64,000 nt of DNA. Origin: Dromaius novaehollandiae (taxonomy: Eukaryota; Chordata; Aves; Casuariiformes; Dromaiidae). The position numbers and the translations under genes were made by a program. The stretch's first letter is position 1. The number at the start of each line of letters is the position of its first letter. Positions 13,951 through 24,064 of the stretch are shown here, piece by piece. The notes under the pieces are model-generated. The model was given only the letters and a program-made list of their open reading frames with translations. It ran no database searches and was not told the origin of the DNA. The DNA lies in NCBI RefSeq assembly GCF_036370855.1, contig NC_088101.1:6517501-6581500 (forward strand), given 5' to 3'.

Positions 13951-14001
13951 GGCCAGGGCGGGCAGGCGGAAGGAAGGAAGGAAGGGCCACGGCCAGGGCG
14001 G

Positions 14002-17000
14002 GACGGCGGGCGGAAGGAAGGAAGGGCGGGCCACGGCCAGGGCGGGCCGGCGGGCGGAAGGAAGGAAGGGCGGGCCACGGCCAGGGCGGGCGGGCGGGCG
14101 GAAGGAAGGAAGGGCGGGCCACGGCCAGGGCGGGCGGGCGGGCGGAAGGAAGGAAGGGCGGGCCACGGCCAGGGCGGGCGGGCGGGCGGAAGGAAGGAAG
14201 GGCGGGCCACGTCCAGGGCGGGCGGGCGGGCGGAAGGAAGGAAGGGCGGGCCACGGCCAGGGCGGGCGGGCGGGCGGAAGGAAGGAAGGGCGGGCCACGG
14301 CCAGGGCGGGCGGAAGGAAGGAAGGGCGGGCCACAGCCAGGGCGGGCGGGCGGAAGGAAGGAAGGAAGGGCCACGGCCAGGGCGGGCGGGCGGAAGGAAG
14401 GAAGGGCGGGCCACGGCCAGGGCGGGCGGGCGGAAGGAAGGAAGGGCCGGCCACGGCCAGGGCGGGCGGAAGGAAGGAAGGAAGGGCGGGCCACGGCCAG
14501 GGCGGGCGGGCGGGCGGAAGGAAGGAAGGAAGGGCGGGCCACGGCCAGGGCGGGCGGGCGGGCGGAAGAAAGGGCTGGCCACGACCAGGGCGGGCGGGCG
14601 GGAGGAAGGAAGGAAGGGCCACGGCCAGGGCGGGCGGGCGGGCGGAAGGAAGGAAGGAAGGAAGGAAGGAAGGAAGGGGGGCCACGGCCAGGGCGGGCGG
14701 GCGGGCGGGCGGAAGGGCCGGCCACGGCCAGGGCGGGCGGAAGGAAGGGCCACGGCCAGGGCGGGCGGGCGGGCGGGCGGAAGGAAGGGCCACGGCCAGG
14801 GCGGGCGGGCGGGCGGAAGGAAGGAAGGGCGGGCCACGGCCAGGGCGGGCGGGCGGAAGGAAGGAAGGAAGGGCGGGCCACGGCCAGGGCGGGCGGGCGG
14901 GCGGAAGGAAGGAAGGGCGGGCCACGGCCAGGGCGGGCGGAAGGAAGGAAGGGCCGGCCACGGCCAGGGCGGGCGGGCGGGCGGAAGGAAGGAAGGGCGG
15001 GCCACGGCCAGGGCGGGCGGGCGGAAGGAAGGAAGGGCGGGCCAGGGCCAGGGCGAGCGGGCGGAAGGAAGGAAGGGCGGGCCACGGCCAGGGCGGGCCG
15101 GCGGGCGGAAGGAAGGAAGGGCGGGCCACGGCCAGGGCGGGCGGGCGGGCGGAAGGAAGGAAGGGCGGGCCACGGCCAGGGCGGGCGGGCGGGCGGAAGG
15201 AAGGAAGGGCGGGCCACGGCCAGGGCGGGCGGGCGGGCGGAAGGAAGGAAGGGCGGGCCACGGCCAGGGCGGGCGGGCGGGCGGAAGGAAGGAAGGGCGG
15301 GCCACGGCCAGGGCGGGCGGAAGGAAGGAAGGGCGGGCCACAGCCAGGGCGGGCGGGCGGGCAGAAGGAAGGAAGGGCCACGGCCAGGGCGGGCGGGCGG
15401 AAGGAAGGAAGGGCGGGCCACGGCCAGGGCGGGCGGGCGGAAGGAAGGAAGGGCCGGCCACGGCCAGGGCGGGCGGAAGGAAGGAAGGAAGGGCGGGCCA
15501 CGGCCAGGGCGGGCGGGCGGGCGGAAGGAAGGAAGGAAGGGCGGGCCACGGCCAGGGCGGGCGGGCGGGCGGAAGAAAGGGCTGGCCACGACCAGGGCGG
15601 GCGGGCGGGAGGAAGGAAGGAAGGGCCACGGCCAGGGCGGGCGGGCGGAAGGAAGGAAGGAAGGGCCGGTCACGGCCAGGGCGGGCGGGCGGAAGGAAGG
15701 AAGGGCCGGCCACGGCCAGGGCGGGCGGGCGAAAGGAAGGAAGGGCCGGCCACGGCCAGGGCGGGCGGGCGGATGGAAGGGCCGGCCACGGCCAGGGCGG
15801 GCGGGCGGAAGGAAGGAAGGGCGGGCCACGGCCAGGGCGGGCGGGCGGAAGGAAGGAAGGGCCGGCCACGGCCAGGGCGGGCGGGCGGAAGGAAGGAAGG
15901 GCCGGCCACGACCAGGGCGGGCGGAAGGAAGGAAGGAAGGGCCGGCCACGGCCAGGGCGGGCGGGCGGAAGGAAGGAAGGGCCGGCCACGGCCAGGGCGG
16001 GCGGGCGGAAGGAAGGAAGGGCCGGCCACGGCCAGGGCGGGCGGGCGGAAGGAAGGAAGGGCCAGCCACGGCCAGGGCGGGCGGGCGGAAGGAAGGAAGG
16101 GCCGGCCACGGCCAAGGCGGGCGGGCGGAAGGAAGGAAGGAAGGGCCGGCCACGGCCAGGGCGGGCGGGCGGAATGAAGGAAGGAAGGGCCGGCCACGGC
16201 CAGGGCGGGCGGGCGGAAGGAAGGAAGGAAGGGCCACGGCCAGGGCGGGCGGGCGGAAGGAAGGAAGGAAGGGCCACGGCCAGGGCGGGCGGGCGGGCGG
16301 AAGGAAGGAAGGGCCACGGCCAGGGCGGGCGGGCGGGCGGAAGGAAGGAAGGGCCACGGCCAGGGCGGGCGGGCGGGCGGAAGGAAGGGCCGGCCACGGC
16401 CAGGGCGGGCGGGCGGAAGGAAGGAAGGGCGGGCCACGGCCAGGGCGGGCGGGCGGAAGGAAGGAAGGAAGGGCGGGCCATGGCCAGGGCGGGCGGGCGG
16501 GCGGGCGGAAGGAAGGGCCACGGCCAGGGCGGGCGGGCGGAAGGAAGGTAGGAAGGAAGGGCCACGGCCAGGGCGGGCGGGCGGGCGGGAGGAAGGAAGG
16601 GCCACGGCCAGGGCGGGCGGAAGGAAGGAAGGAAGGGAGGGGCACGGCCAGGACGGGCAGGCGGGCGGGCCACGGGCAGGGCGGGCGGGCGGAAGGAAGG
16701 GCCACGGCCACGGCGGGCGGGCGGGCGGAAGGAAGGAAGGGCCACGGCCAGGGCGGGCGGGCGGAAGGAAGGGCCACGGCCAGGGCGGGCGGGCGGAAGG
16801 AAGGGCCACGGCCAGGGCGGGCGGGCGGAAGGAAGGAAGGGCGGGCCACGGCCAGGGCGGGCGGGCGGGCGGGCGGAAGGAAGGAAGGAAGTAAGGAAGG
16901 GCGGGCCACGGCCAGGGCGGGCGGGCGGAAGGAAGGAAGGAAGGAAGGGCGGGCCACGGCCAGGGCGGGCGGGCAGAAGGAAGGAAGGGCTGGCCACGGC

Positions 17001-20000
17001 CAGGGCGGGCGGGCGGGAGGAAGGAAGGAAGGGCCATGGCCAGGGCGGGCGGGCGGAAGGAAGGAAGGGCCGGCCACGGCCAGGGCGGGCGGGCGGAAGG
17101 AAGGAAGGGCCGGCCACGGCCAGGGCGGGCGGGCGGAAGGAAGGAAGGGCCGGCCACGGCCAGGGCGGGCGGGCGGAAGGAAGGAAGGGCCGGCCACGGC
17201 CAGGGCGGGCGGGCGGAAGGAAGGAAGGGCGGGCCACGGCCAGGGCGGGCGGGCGGAAGGAAGGAAGGGCCGGCCACGGCCAGGGCGGGCCGGCGGGCGG
17301 AAGGAAGGAAGGGCCGGCCACGGCCAGGGCGGGCGGGCGGAAAGAAGGAAGGGCCGGCCACGGCCAGGGCGGGCGGAAGGAAGGAAGGAAGGGCCGGCCA
17401 CGGCCAGGGCGGGCGGGCGGAAGGAAGGAAGGAAGGGCCGGCCACGGCCAGGGCGGGCGGGCGGAAGGAAGGAAGGAAGGGCCCGCCACGGCCAGGGCGG
17501 GTGGGCGGAAGGAAGGAAGGAAGGGCCGGCCACGGCCAGGGCGGGCGGGCGGAAGGAAGGAAGGAAGGGCCATGGCCAGGGCGGGCGGGCGGAAGGAAGG
17601 AAGGAAGGGCCACGGCCAGGGCGGGCGGGCGGGCGGAAGGAAGGAAGGGCCGGCCACGGCCAGGGCGGGCGGGCGGAAGGAAGGAAGGAAGGGCCGGCCA
17701 CGGCCAGGGCGGGCGGGCGGAAGGAAGGAAGGGCGGGCCACGGCCAGGGCGGGCAGGCGGAAGGAAGGAAGGGCGGGCCACGGCCAGGGCGGGCAGGCGG
17801 AAGGAAGGAAGGGCCACGGCCAGGGCGGAAGGAAGGAAGGAAGGGCGGGCCACGGCCAGGGCGGGCGGGCGGAAGGAAGGAAGGAAGGAAGGAAGGAAGG
17901 AAGGAAGGGCGGGCCACGGCCAGGGCGGGAGAGCAGAAGGAAGGAAGGAAGGAAGGAAGGGCCACGGCCAGGGCGGGCGGGCGGAAGGAAGGGCGGGCCA
18001 CGGCCAGGGCGGGCGGGCGGGCGGAAGGAAGGGCGGGCCACGGCCAGGGCGGGCGGGCGGAAGGAAGGAAGGGCGGGCCACGGCCAGGGCGGGCGGGCGG
18101 AAGGAAGGAAGGGCAGGCCACGGCCAGGGCGGGCGGGCGGGCGGGCGGGCCACGGCCAGGGCGGGCGGGCGGGCGGGCGGAAGGAAGGGCGGGCCACGGC
18201 CAGGGCGGGCGGGCGGAAGGAAGGGCGGGCCACGGCCAGGGCGGGCGGGCGGAAGGAAGGAAGGGCGGGCCACGGCCAGGGCGGGCGGGCGGAAGGAAGG
18301 AAGGGCGGGCCACGGCCAGGGCGGGCGGGCGGAAGGAAGGAAGGGCGGGCCACGGCCAGGGCGGGCGGGCGGAAGGAAGGAAGGGCGGGCCACGGCCAGG
18401 GCGGGCGGGCGGAAGGAAGGAAGGGCGGGCCACGGCCAGGGCGGGCGGGCGGAAGGAAGGAAGGGCCACGGCCAGGGCGGGCGGAAGGAAGGAAGGAAGG
18501 AAGGAAGGAAGGGCCGGCCACGGCCAGGGTGGAAGGGCCGGCCACGGCCAGGGCGGAAGGGCGGGCGGGCGGAAGGGCCGGCCACGGCCAGGGCGGGCGG
18601 AAGGAAGGGCCACGGCCAGGGCGGGCGGGCGGGCGGAAAGAAGGAAGGGCCGGCCACGGCCAGGGCGGGCGGGCGGGCGGGCGGGTGGAAGGAAGGAAGG
18701 AAGGAAGGAAGGAAGGGCCGGCCACGGCCAGGGCGGGCGGGCAGAAGGAAGGAAGGGCCACGGCCAGAGCGGGCGGGCAGAAGGAAGGAAGGGCGGGCCA
18801 CGGCCAGGGCGGGCGGGAGGGCAGGCGGAAGGGCGGGCCACGGCCAGGGCGGGCAGGAGGGCGGGCCACGGCCAGGGCGGGCAGGAGGGCAGAAGGAAGG
18901 GCCACGGCCAGGGCGGGCGGGCGGAAGGAAGGGCCATGGCCAGGGCGGGCGGGCGGGCGGGCGGAAGGAAGGGCCACGGCCAGGGCGGGCGGGCGGAAGG
19001 AAGGGCCGGCCACGGCCAGGGCGGGCGGGCAGGCGGGCGGAAGGAAGGGCCACGGCCAGGGCGGGCGGGCGGGCGGAAGGAAGGAAGGGCCACGGCCAGG
19101 GCGGGCGGGCGGGCGGGCGGAAGGAAGGAAGGGCCACGGCGAGGGCGGGCGGGCGGAAGGAAGGAAGGGCCACGGCCAGGGCGGGCGGGCGGAAGGAAGG
19201 GCCACGGCCAGGGCGGACGGGCGGGCGGGCGGAAGGAAGGGCCACGGCCAGGGCGGGCGGAAGGAAGGAAGGGCCACGGCCAGGGCGGGCGGGCGGGCGG
19301 AAGGAAGGAAGGGCCACGGCCAGGGCGGGCGGGCGGGCGGAAGGGAGGGCCACGGCCAGGGCGGGCGGGCGGGCGGGCGGAAGGAAGGGAGGGCCACGGC
19401 CAGGGCGGGCGGAAGGAAGGGCCACGGCCAGGGCGGGCGGGCGGAAGGAAGGGCCACGGCCAGGGCGGGAGGGCGGAAGGAAGGGCCACGGCCAGGGCGG
19501 GCGGGCGGGCGGAAGGAAGGGCCACGGCCAGGGCGGGCGGAAGGAAGGAAGGGCCACGGCCAGGGCGGGCGGGCAGAGGGAAGGAAGGAAGGGCCACGGC
19601 CAGGGCGGGCGGGCGGAAGGAAGGAAGGGCCACGGCCAGGGCGGGCGGGCGGAAGGAAGGGCCACGGCCAGGGCGGGCGGGCGGAAGGAAGGAAGGGCCA
19701 CGGCCAGGGCGGGCGGGCGGAAGGAAGGAAGGGCCACGGCCAGGGCGGGCGGGCGGAAGGAAGGGCCACGGCCAGGGCGGGCGGGCGGAAGGAAGGAAGG
19801 GCCACGGCCAGGGCGGGCGGGCGGAAGGAAGGGCCACGGCCAGGGCGGGCGGGCGGGCGGGCGAAGGAAGGGCCACGGCCAGGGCGGGCGGGCGGGCGGA
19901 AGGAAGGGCCACGGCCAAGGCGGGCGGAAGGAAGGAAGGAAGGAAGGGCCACGGCCAGGGCGGGCGGGCGGAAGGAAGGAAGGAAGGAAGGAAGGAAGGG

Positions 20001-21740
20001 CCGGCCACGGCCAGCGCGGGCGGGCAGAAGGAAGGGCCGGCCATGGCCAGGGCGGGCGGGCAGAAGGAAGGAAGGGCCAGCCACGGCCAGGGCGGGCGGG
20101 CAGAAGGAAGGAAGGGCCGGCCACGGCCAGGGCGGGCGGGCAGAAGGAAGGAAGGGCCGGCCACGGCCAGGGCGGGTGGGCAGAAGGAAGGAAGGGCCGG
20201 CCACGGCCAGGGCGGGCGGGCAGAAGGAAGGAAGGGCCGGCCACGGCCAGGGCGGGCGGGCAGAAGGAAGGGCCGGCCACAGCCAGGGCGGGCGGGCAGA
20301 AGGAAGGAAGGGCCACAGCCAGGGCGGGCGGGCAGAAGGAAGGAAGGAAGGAAGGAAGGAAGGAAGGAAGGAAGGAAGGGCGGGCCACGGCCAGGGCGGG
20401 CGGGCGGAAGGAAGGAAGGAAGGGCCGGCCACGGCCAGGGCGGGCGGGCAGAAGGAAGGAAGGGCCGGCCACGGCCAGGGCGGGCGGGCAGAAGGAAAGA
20501 AGGGCCACGGCCAGGGCGGGTGGGCAGAAGGAAGGGCCGGCCACGGCCAGGGCGGGCGGGCAGAAGGAAGGAAGGGCCACGGCCAGGGCGGGCGGGCAGA
20601 AGGAAGGGCCGGCCACGGCCAGGGCGGGCGGGCGGGCGGAAGGAAGGAAGGGCGGGCCACGGCCAGGGCGGGCGGAAGGAAGGAAGGGCCGGCCACGGCC
20701 AGGGCGGGCGGGCGGGCGGAAGGAAGGAAGGGCCGGCCACGGCCAGGGCGGGCGGGCGGGCGGGCGGAAGGAAGGGCCGGCCACGGCCAGGGCGGGCGGA
20801 AGGAAGGAAGGGCCGGCCACGGCCAGGGCGGGCGGGCGGGCGGAAGGAAGGAAGGGCCGGCCACGGCCAGGGCGGGCGGGCGGGCGGAAGGAAGGAAGGA
20901 AGGGCCACGGCCAGGGCGGGCGGGCGGGCGGAAGGAAGGAAGGGCCGGCCACGGCCAGGGCGGGCGGAAGGAAGGAAGGGCCGGCCACGGCCAGGGCGGG
21001 CGGGCGGAAGGAAGGAAGGGCCGGCCACGGCCAGGGCGGGCGGGCGGAAGGAAGGAAGGAAGGGCCGGCCACGGCCAGGGCGGGCGGGCAGAAGGAAGGA
21101 AGGGCCGGCCACGGCCAGGGCGGGCGGAAGGAAGGAAGGGCCGGCCACGGCCAGGGCGGGCGGGCGGAAGGAAGGAAGGGCCAGCCACGGCCAGGGCGGG
21201 CGGGCGGAAGGAAGGAAGGGCCGGCCACGGCCAGGGCGGGCGGGCGGGCGGAAGGAAGGGCCGGCCACGGCCAGGGCGGGCGGGCGGAAGGAAGGAAGGA
21301 AGGGCCGGCCACGGCCAGGGCGGGCGGGCGGAAGGAAGGAAGGGCCGGCCACGGCCAGGGCGGGCGGGCGGAAGGAAGGAAGGGCCGGCCACGGCCAGGG
21401 CGGGCGGGCGGAAGGAAGGAAGGAAGGGCCGGCCACGGCCAGGGCGGGCGGGCGGAAGGAAGGAAGGGCCGGCCACGGCCAGGGCGGGCGGGCGGAAGGA
21501 AGGAAGGGCCGGCCACGGCCAGGGCGGGCGGGCGGAAGGAAGGAAGGAAGGGCCGGCCACGGCCAGGGCGGGCGGGCGGAAGGAAGGAAGGGCCGGCCAC
21601 GGCCAGGGCGGGCGGGCAGAAGGAAGGAAGGGCCGGCCACGGCCAGGGCGGGCGGGCGGAAGGAAGGAAGGAAGGGCCGGCCACGGCCAGGGCGGGCGGG
21701 CGGAAGGAAGGAAGGGCTGGCCACGGCCAGGGCGGGCGGG
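14002..21740 (+). repeat. Higher-order block, copy 2 (~7.7 kb)
   Basis: This is the second tandem copy of the large block, matched to copy 1 by the ordered set of rare variants listed for that copy. Its last part (around 21,600-21,715, a GGGCAGAAGG repeat followed by repeats with four and three GGAA steps) parallels 13,840-13,935 at the end of copy 1. It passes on the right into the diverged edge. Confidence 0.85.
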
Positions 21741-21779
21741 CGGAAGGAAGGGCCACAAGGAAGGAAGGGCCGGCCACGG

Positions 21780-22430
21780 CGAGGGCGGGCGTAAGGGCGG
21801 AAGGAAAGAAGGGCGGGCCACGGCCAGGGCGGGCGGAAGGAAGGAAGGGCCACGGCCAGGGCGGGCGGGCGGGCGGAAGGAAGGGCCACCACCAGGGCGG
21901 GCGGAAGGGCGGGCGGGTGGGCGGAATGGCCACCACCAGGGTGGGCAGAAGGGCGGACAGGTGGGCCACAACCAGGGCGGGCGGGCAGGCGGGCGGGCAG
22001 AAGGGCCACAACCATGGTGGGCGGGCAGAAGGGCCACAACCAGGGCGGGCAGAAGGGCAGGCAGAAGGGCCACTGCCAGGGCGGGCGGGTAGGCAGGCGG
22101 GCAGAAGGGCCACTGCCAGGGCGGGCAGGCAGAAGGAAGGGCGGGCAGGCCACGGCCAGGCAGGCGGAAGGAAGGGCGGGCGGGCCACCGCCCAGGCAGG
22201 CAGGCAGAAGGAAGGGCGGGCAGGCCACCGCCAGGGCGGGCGGGTGGGCCGAAGGAAGGTCGGGCAGGCCACCGCCAGGGCAGGTGGAAGGATGGGCGGG
22301 CCACCACCAGGGCGGGCAGGTGGAAGGAAGGAAGGGCGGGCAGGCCACCGCCAGGGCGGGCGGGTGGAAGGGCGGGCAGGCGGGCCACCGCCACTGCCAG
22401 GGCGGGCGGGCGGAAGGAAGGAAGGGCCGG
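21780..22430 (+). repeat. Diverged right edge of the minisatellite
   Basis: The core changes here from CCACGGCC to an ordered set of variants: CCACCACC (21,888 and 21,930), CCACAACC (21,964; 22,006; 22,033), CCACTGCC (22,068; 22,110), CCACCGCCC (22,184) and CCACCGCCACTGCC (22,385). GGAA runs are short and GGCAGGC steps are common. The same variants appear in nearly the same order at 25,470-25,870 in the first 12-kb unit and in its two sister copies. The two regions are therefore homologous along their length. Two canonical repeats follow before the array ends. Confidence 0.85.
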
Positions 22431-22480
22431 CCACGGCCAGGGCGGGCGGGCGGAAGGAAGGAAGGGCCGGCCACGGCCAG

Positions 22481-22484
22481 GGCC
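22481..22484. other. Junction of minisatellite with truncated LTR
   Basis: Left of this point the sequence matches the array through CCACGGCCAGGGC. Right of it the sequence matches the LTR found at 34,905, 47,409 and 59,990. The two matches overlap by about two bases (GC at 22,482-22,483). In the other copies this LTR continues to the left by at least a dozen bases and is preceded by unrelated non-repetitive DNA. Here the LTR is cut, and about 9 kb of unit sequence that should separate it from a minisatellite is missing. Confidence 0.85.
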
Positions 22485-23064
22485 TCTGGAAGGGGACCCT
22501 AAGGAAAGGAATCCCTGGGCAATTGTAGCCTTTGAATCCAAGGTCTCCACCCCTCATGTGGTAGTTGGGACCACTAGTAATATTCAGCTCTGGGGTCTCC
22601 TGTTCCTTATTGGGTCCCATTGTTGTCCCTGGGCAGGCTGTTTCTTTCCTCATCTTTACTGGTGTGGTTTCTGCTGAGGGATGTGCCTTTGTTCCTTGTT
22701 GGGTCCCTCTGTCTCTCAAGGTCCTGAGGAGGAGGAGGTGGTTGCAGACCACAACTCTCCCTGCCCCAGCAGGGAGAGGAGGCTTTGTTTCTCGAGGTCC
22801 TGATGGCCAGCACAGGCCTTATTTCAGAGTTGTGACATCCTCCCTTCTGGAGTGTGAGACACAGGGATACAGACTGCTTGTGATGTCCTTGTCTTTCCAG
22901 CTGGAGCTGGCCCTGGGGCCTCTTTTCCTGAGCTGGATGCAAGTCCCTCCTGTTCTCTGAGTGTGGCCTAAGGCTTCAGCAAATTGAACTACTCATGCCA
23001 AGTGTTTATAGAAGTTGTGCTGGGCAGCTACCTCTAGACAGTTTCAGTTCAATGTTCTTTAGCA
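22482..23064 (-). mobile_element. Proviral 3' LTR, left-truncated (unit A tail)
   Basis: This is the LTR of a minus-strand provirus. It runs to a CA at 23,063-23,064, next to a purine-rich tract on the minus strand, which is what a 3' LTR looks like at its U3 start. Its other end is cut by the minisatellite. It resembles the solo LTR at 28,945-29,567 across the first half (shared GCATGAGTAG, GCTGAAGCCTTAGGCC and GGGAGGATGTCA) and the fragment at 31,431-31,855. Unlike the three other copies in this window, bases 22,788-22,824 lie in the same orientation as in the 31,431 fragment. The others carry this stretch inverted. Confidence 0.8.
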
Positions 23065-23076
23065 GTCCTCCCTTTG
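23065..23076 (-). other. Polypurine tract of provirus (unit A tail)
   Basis: On the minus strand this reads CAAAGGGAGGAC, directly before the LTR TG start. In retroviruses such a tract primes plus-strand DNA synthesis and sits against the 3' LTR. Equivalent sites: 35,488-35,499; 47,992-48,003; 60,573-60,584. Confidence 0.7.
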
Positions 23077-23095
23077 TTTTTATTAAGCATCCCTG

Positions 23096-23479
23096 CTAAC
23101 ACTTGAAACAGTCCTCAGTCTTCTGAGGCAGACTGTCACTTTCCATAATTTCATGTATAATATGGTTGTAAGTGATGGGCATGACACAGCTGAACTTAAC
23201 TACTACTGGGTGCAGCAGGTGATTATAAATCCCTGTTGTGCTTGGTGACCATCCTAGGAGTGTTTCCCACCCATGATGGTCTCCATCCTTCCTTATCCTT
23301 TCTAAGACATGGTATCTCTTCTGTATCATGAGTGGTGAGAGTTCTTGTCCATTGTTTTGGATGCCTTCTAGCAGTTGATGCAGGTCATCATGTTGTAGTA
23401 GCTTTTTCACCAGTGTAAGATGTATTCCAGTGGGGGTAGGTAGTAAATTCTGAGTCAATGTATAATTAGATGGTAACAA
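23096..23479 (-). pseudogene. Endogenous retroviral env (TM) remnant, unit A tail
   Basis: This is a 127-codon open frame on the minus strand with no ATG at its start, ending 20 bases before the polypurine tract. A stretch near residues 65-80 (HGWETLLGWSP) and the following hydrophobic residues resemble the end of a retroviral transmembrane Env ectodomain. I saw no fusion peptide, disulfide motif or complete membrane anchor. Only about 0.5 kb separates the integrase end from the LTR, against well over 1 kb for a complete env, so most of env is deleted. Short upstream open pieces (about 23,480-23,570) end at an in-frame stop. The frame is kept in all four copies, which reflects their recent duplication and is not evidence of selection. 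Confidence 0.55.
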
Positions 23480-23613
23480 CTGTTAAGATCTAACAGGAGC
23501 TGAATGATTGAAGTTGCATCCCATAATTTTGGTCCAGTTATGAACACAAATATTTGAGTCACTACTTGTATTTGCAGCAATGGTGTCTATGAATATAAGA
23601 CTGCCAAGGGTTC

Positions 23614-23868
23614 TCATACATGCCCGTCTCTTTCCAGTGTATGCAAGTACAGTTCAACTTGAACAGCCAAGTAAGAACACAGCATGGCAGTATATGGCCT
23701 GTCCCACTTAGGTTCTGACTTGGATTTTTGTAGAAATGTTTTACCTAAAGCTTCATCCCCAGGCTGTCTGTCATGTGCCTGAATGTCAGATGGTACTGGC
23801 TGAAACCAGGGAGCCTGATTTTGTGAAGCCTTAAGCTGCTCCTGTAAAGCTAGTACATGTTGTGTCAC
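23614..23868 (-). pseudogene. Endogenous retroviral integrase C-terminal remnant, unit A tail
   Basis: This 84-codon minus-strand frame starts without ATG. It matches the pattern of the SH3-like C-terminal domain of gammaretroviral integrase: a HDRQPGDE segment (family pattern H-x-x-x-PGD), then EPKWDRPYTAML (family pattern W-x-GPY-x-V), then a VQVE strand. The tryptophan/glycine positions usually found after PGD and before PY are changed. A second frame at 23,893-24,060 leads back toward the catalytic core but is degenerate. The core itself is absent here because the unit ends at the GT microsatellite. In the partial fourth copy, at the right, the same frame is physically continuous with the core. 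Confidence 0.7.
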
Positions 23869-24031
23869 TTGTTCATCTCTAACAGGCTGGTCTTAGCAGG
23901 GGTGTAAGGCCCTGGTATGGCTCAATGTCTCCCAAAGGGAATTTCTGCTGGTGTTGCCCCTCTGGGTTGTCATGGGGCATTTCAAACATCCCATAGAGCT
24001 AAGTTCAATGCCTCTGGCCATTTTAGAGCTC

Positions 24032-24064
24032 TGTGTGTGTGTGTGTGTGTGTGTGTGCATATTC
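24032..24064 (+). repeat. GT microsatellite and duplication boundary (unit A tail)
   Basis: Thirteen TG steps (24,032-24,057) are followed by CATATTC, after which the sequence changes from proviral to C-rich unit start. The same tract has 10 steps at 36,455, 10 at 48,959 and 17 at 61,537. Only at 61,537 does the sequence beyond CATATTC continue into integrase, which makes 24,064/24,065 a duplication breakpoint. Confidence 0.85.

Larger units (their letters stand above)
1..22481 (+). repeat. 22.5-kb GC-rich minisatellite array
   Basis: This is a continuous tandem array, entered already in progress at base 1. The repeat is about 30-50 bp: a run of GGAA (2 to about 10 copies), GGGC with C or G next, the near-constant core GGCCACGGCCAGGGCGGGC, then one to five GGGC steps. 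Several hundred copies are present. Length changes come almost only from the GGAA and GGGC runs, and point variants (AGCC, GACC, GTCC, CATGG in the core) mark individual repeats. The unit has no stop codon on either strand, so all three plus frames and the minus frames stay open for kilobases (for example 41-8,830 plus and 2,206-15,549 minus). These give Arg/Gly/Lys/Glu-rich or Pro/Ala/Leu-rich strings with no domain, and I do not call them genes. The plus strand is strongly G-rich. Two or more GGGC steps in a row make canonical G-quadruplex motifs. Confidence 0.97.

Noticed and set aside
2206..15549. 4,447-codon minus-strand open frame, and other giant frames in 1-22,500
   Set aside because: They follow from a stop-free repeat unit, switch between frames with unit length, and contain no domain or normal codon use.
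1..22481. CRISPR array
   Set aside because: There are no unique spacers between constant repeats. The variable parts are short runs of GGAA and GGGC, and the setting is eukaryotic.
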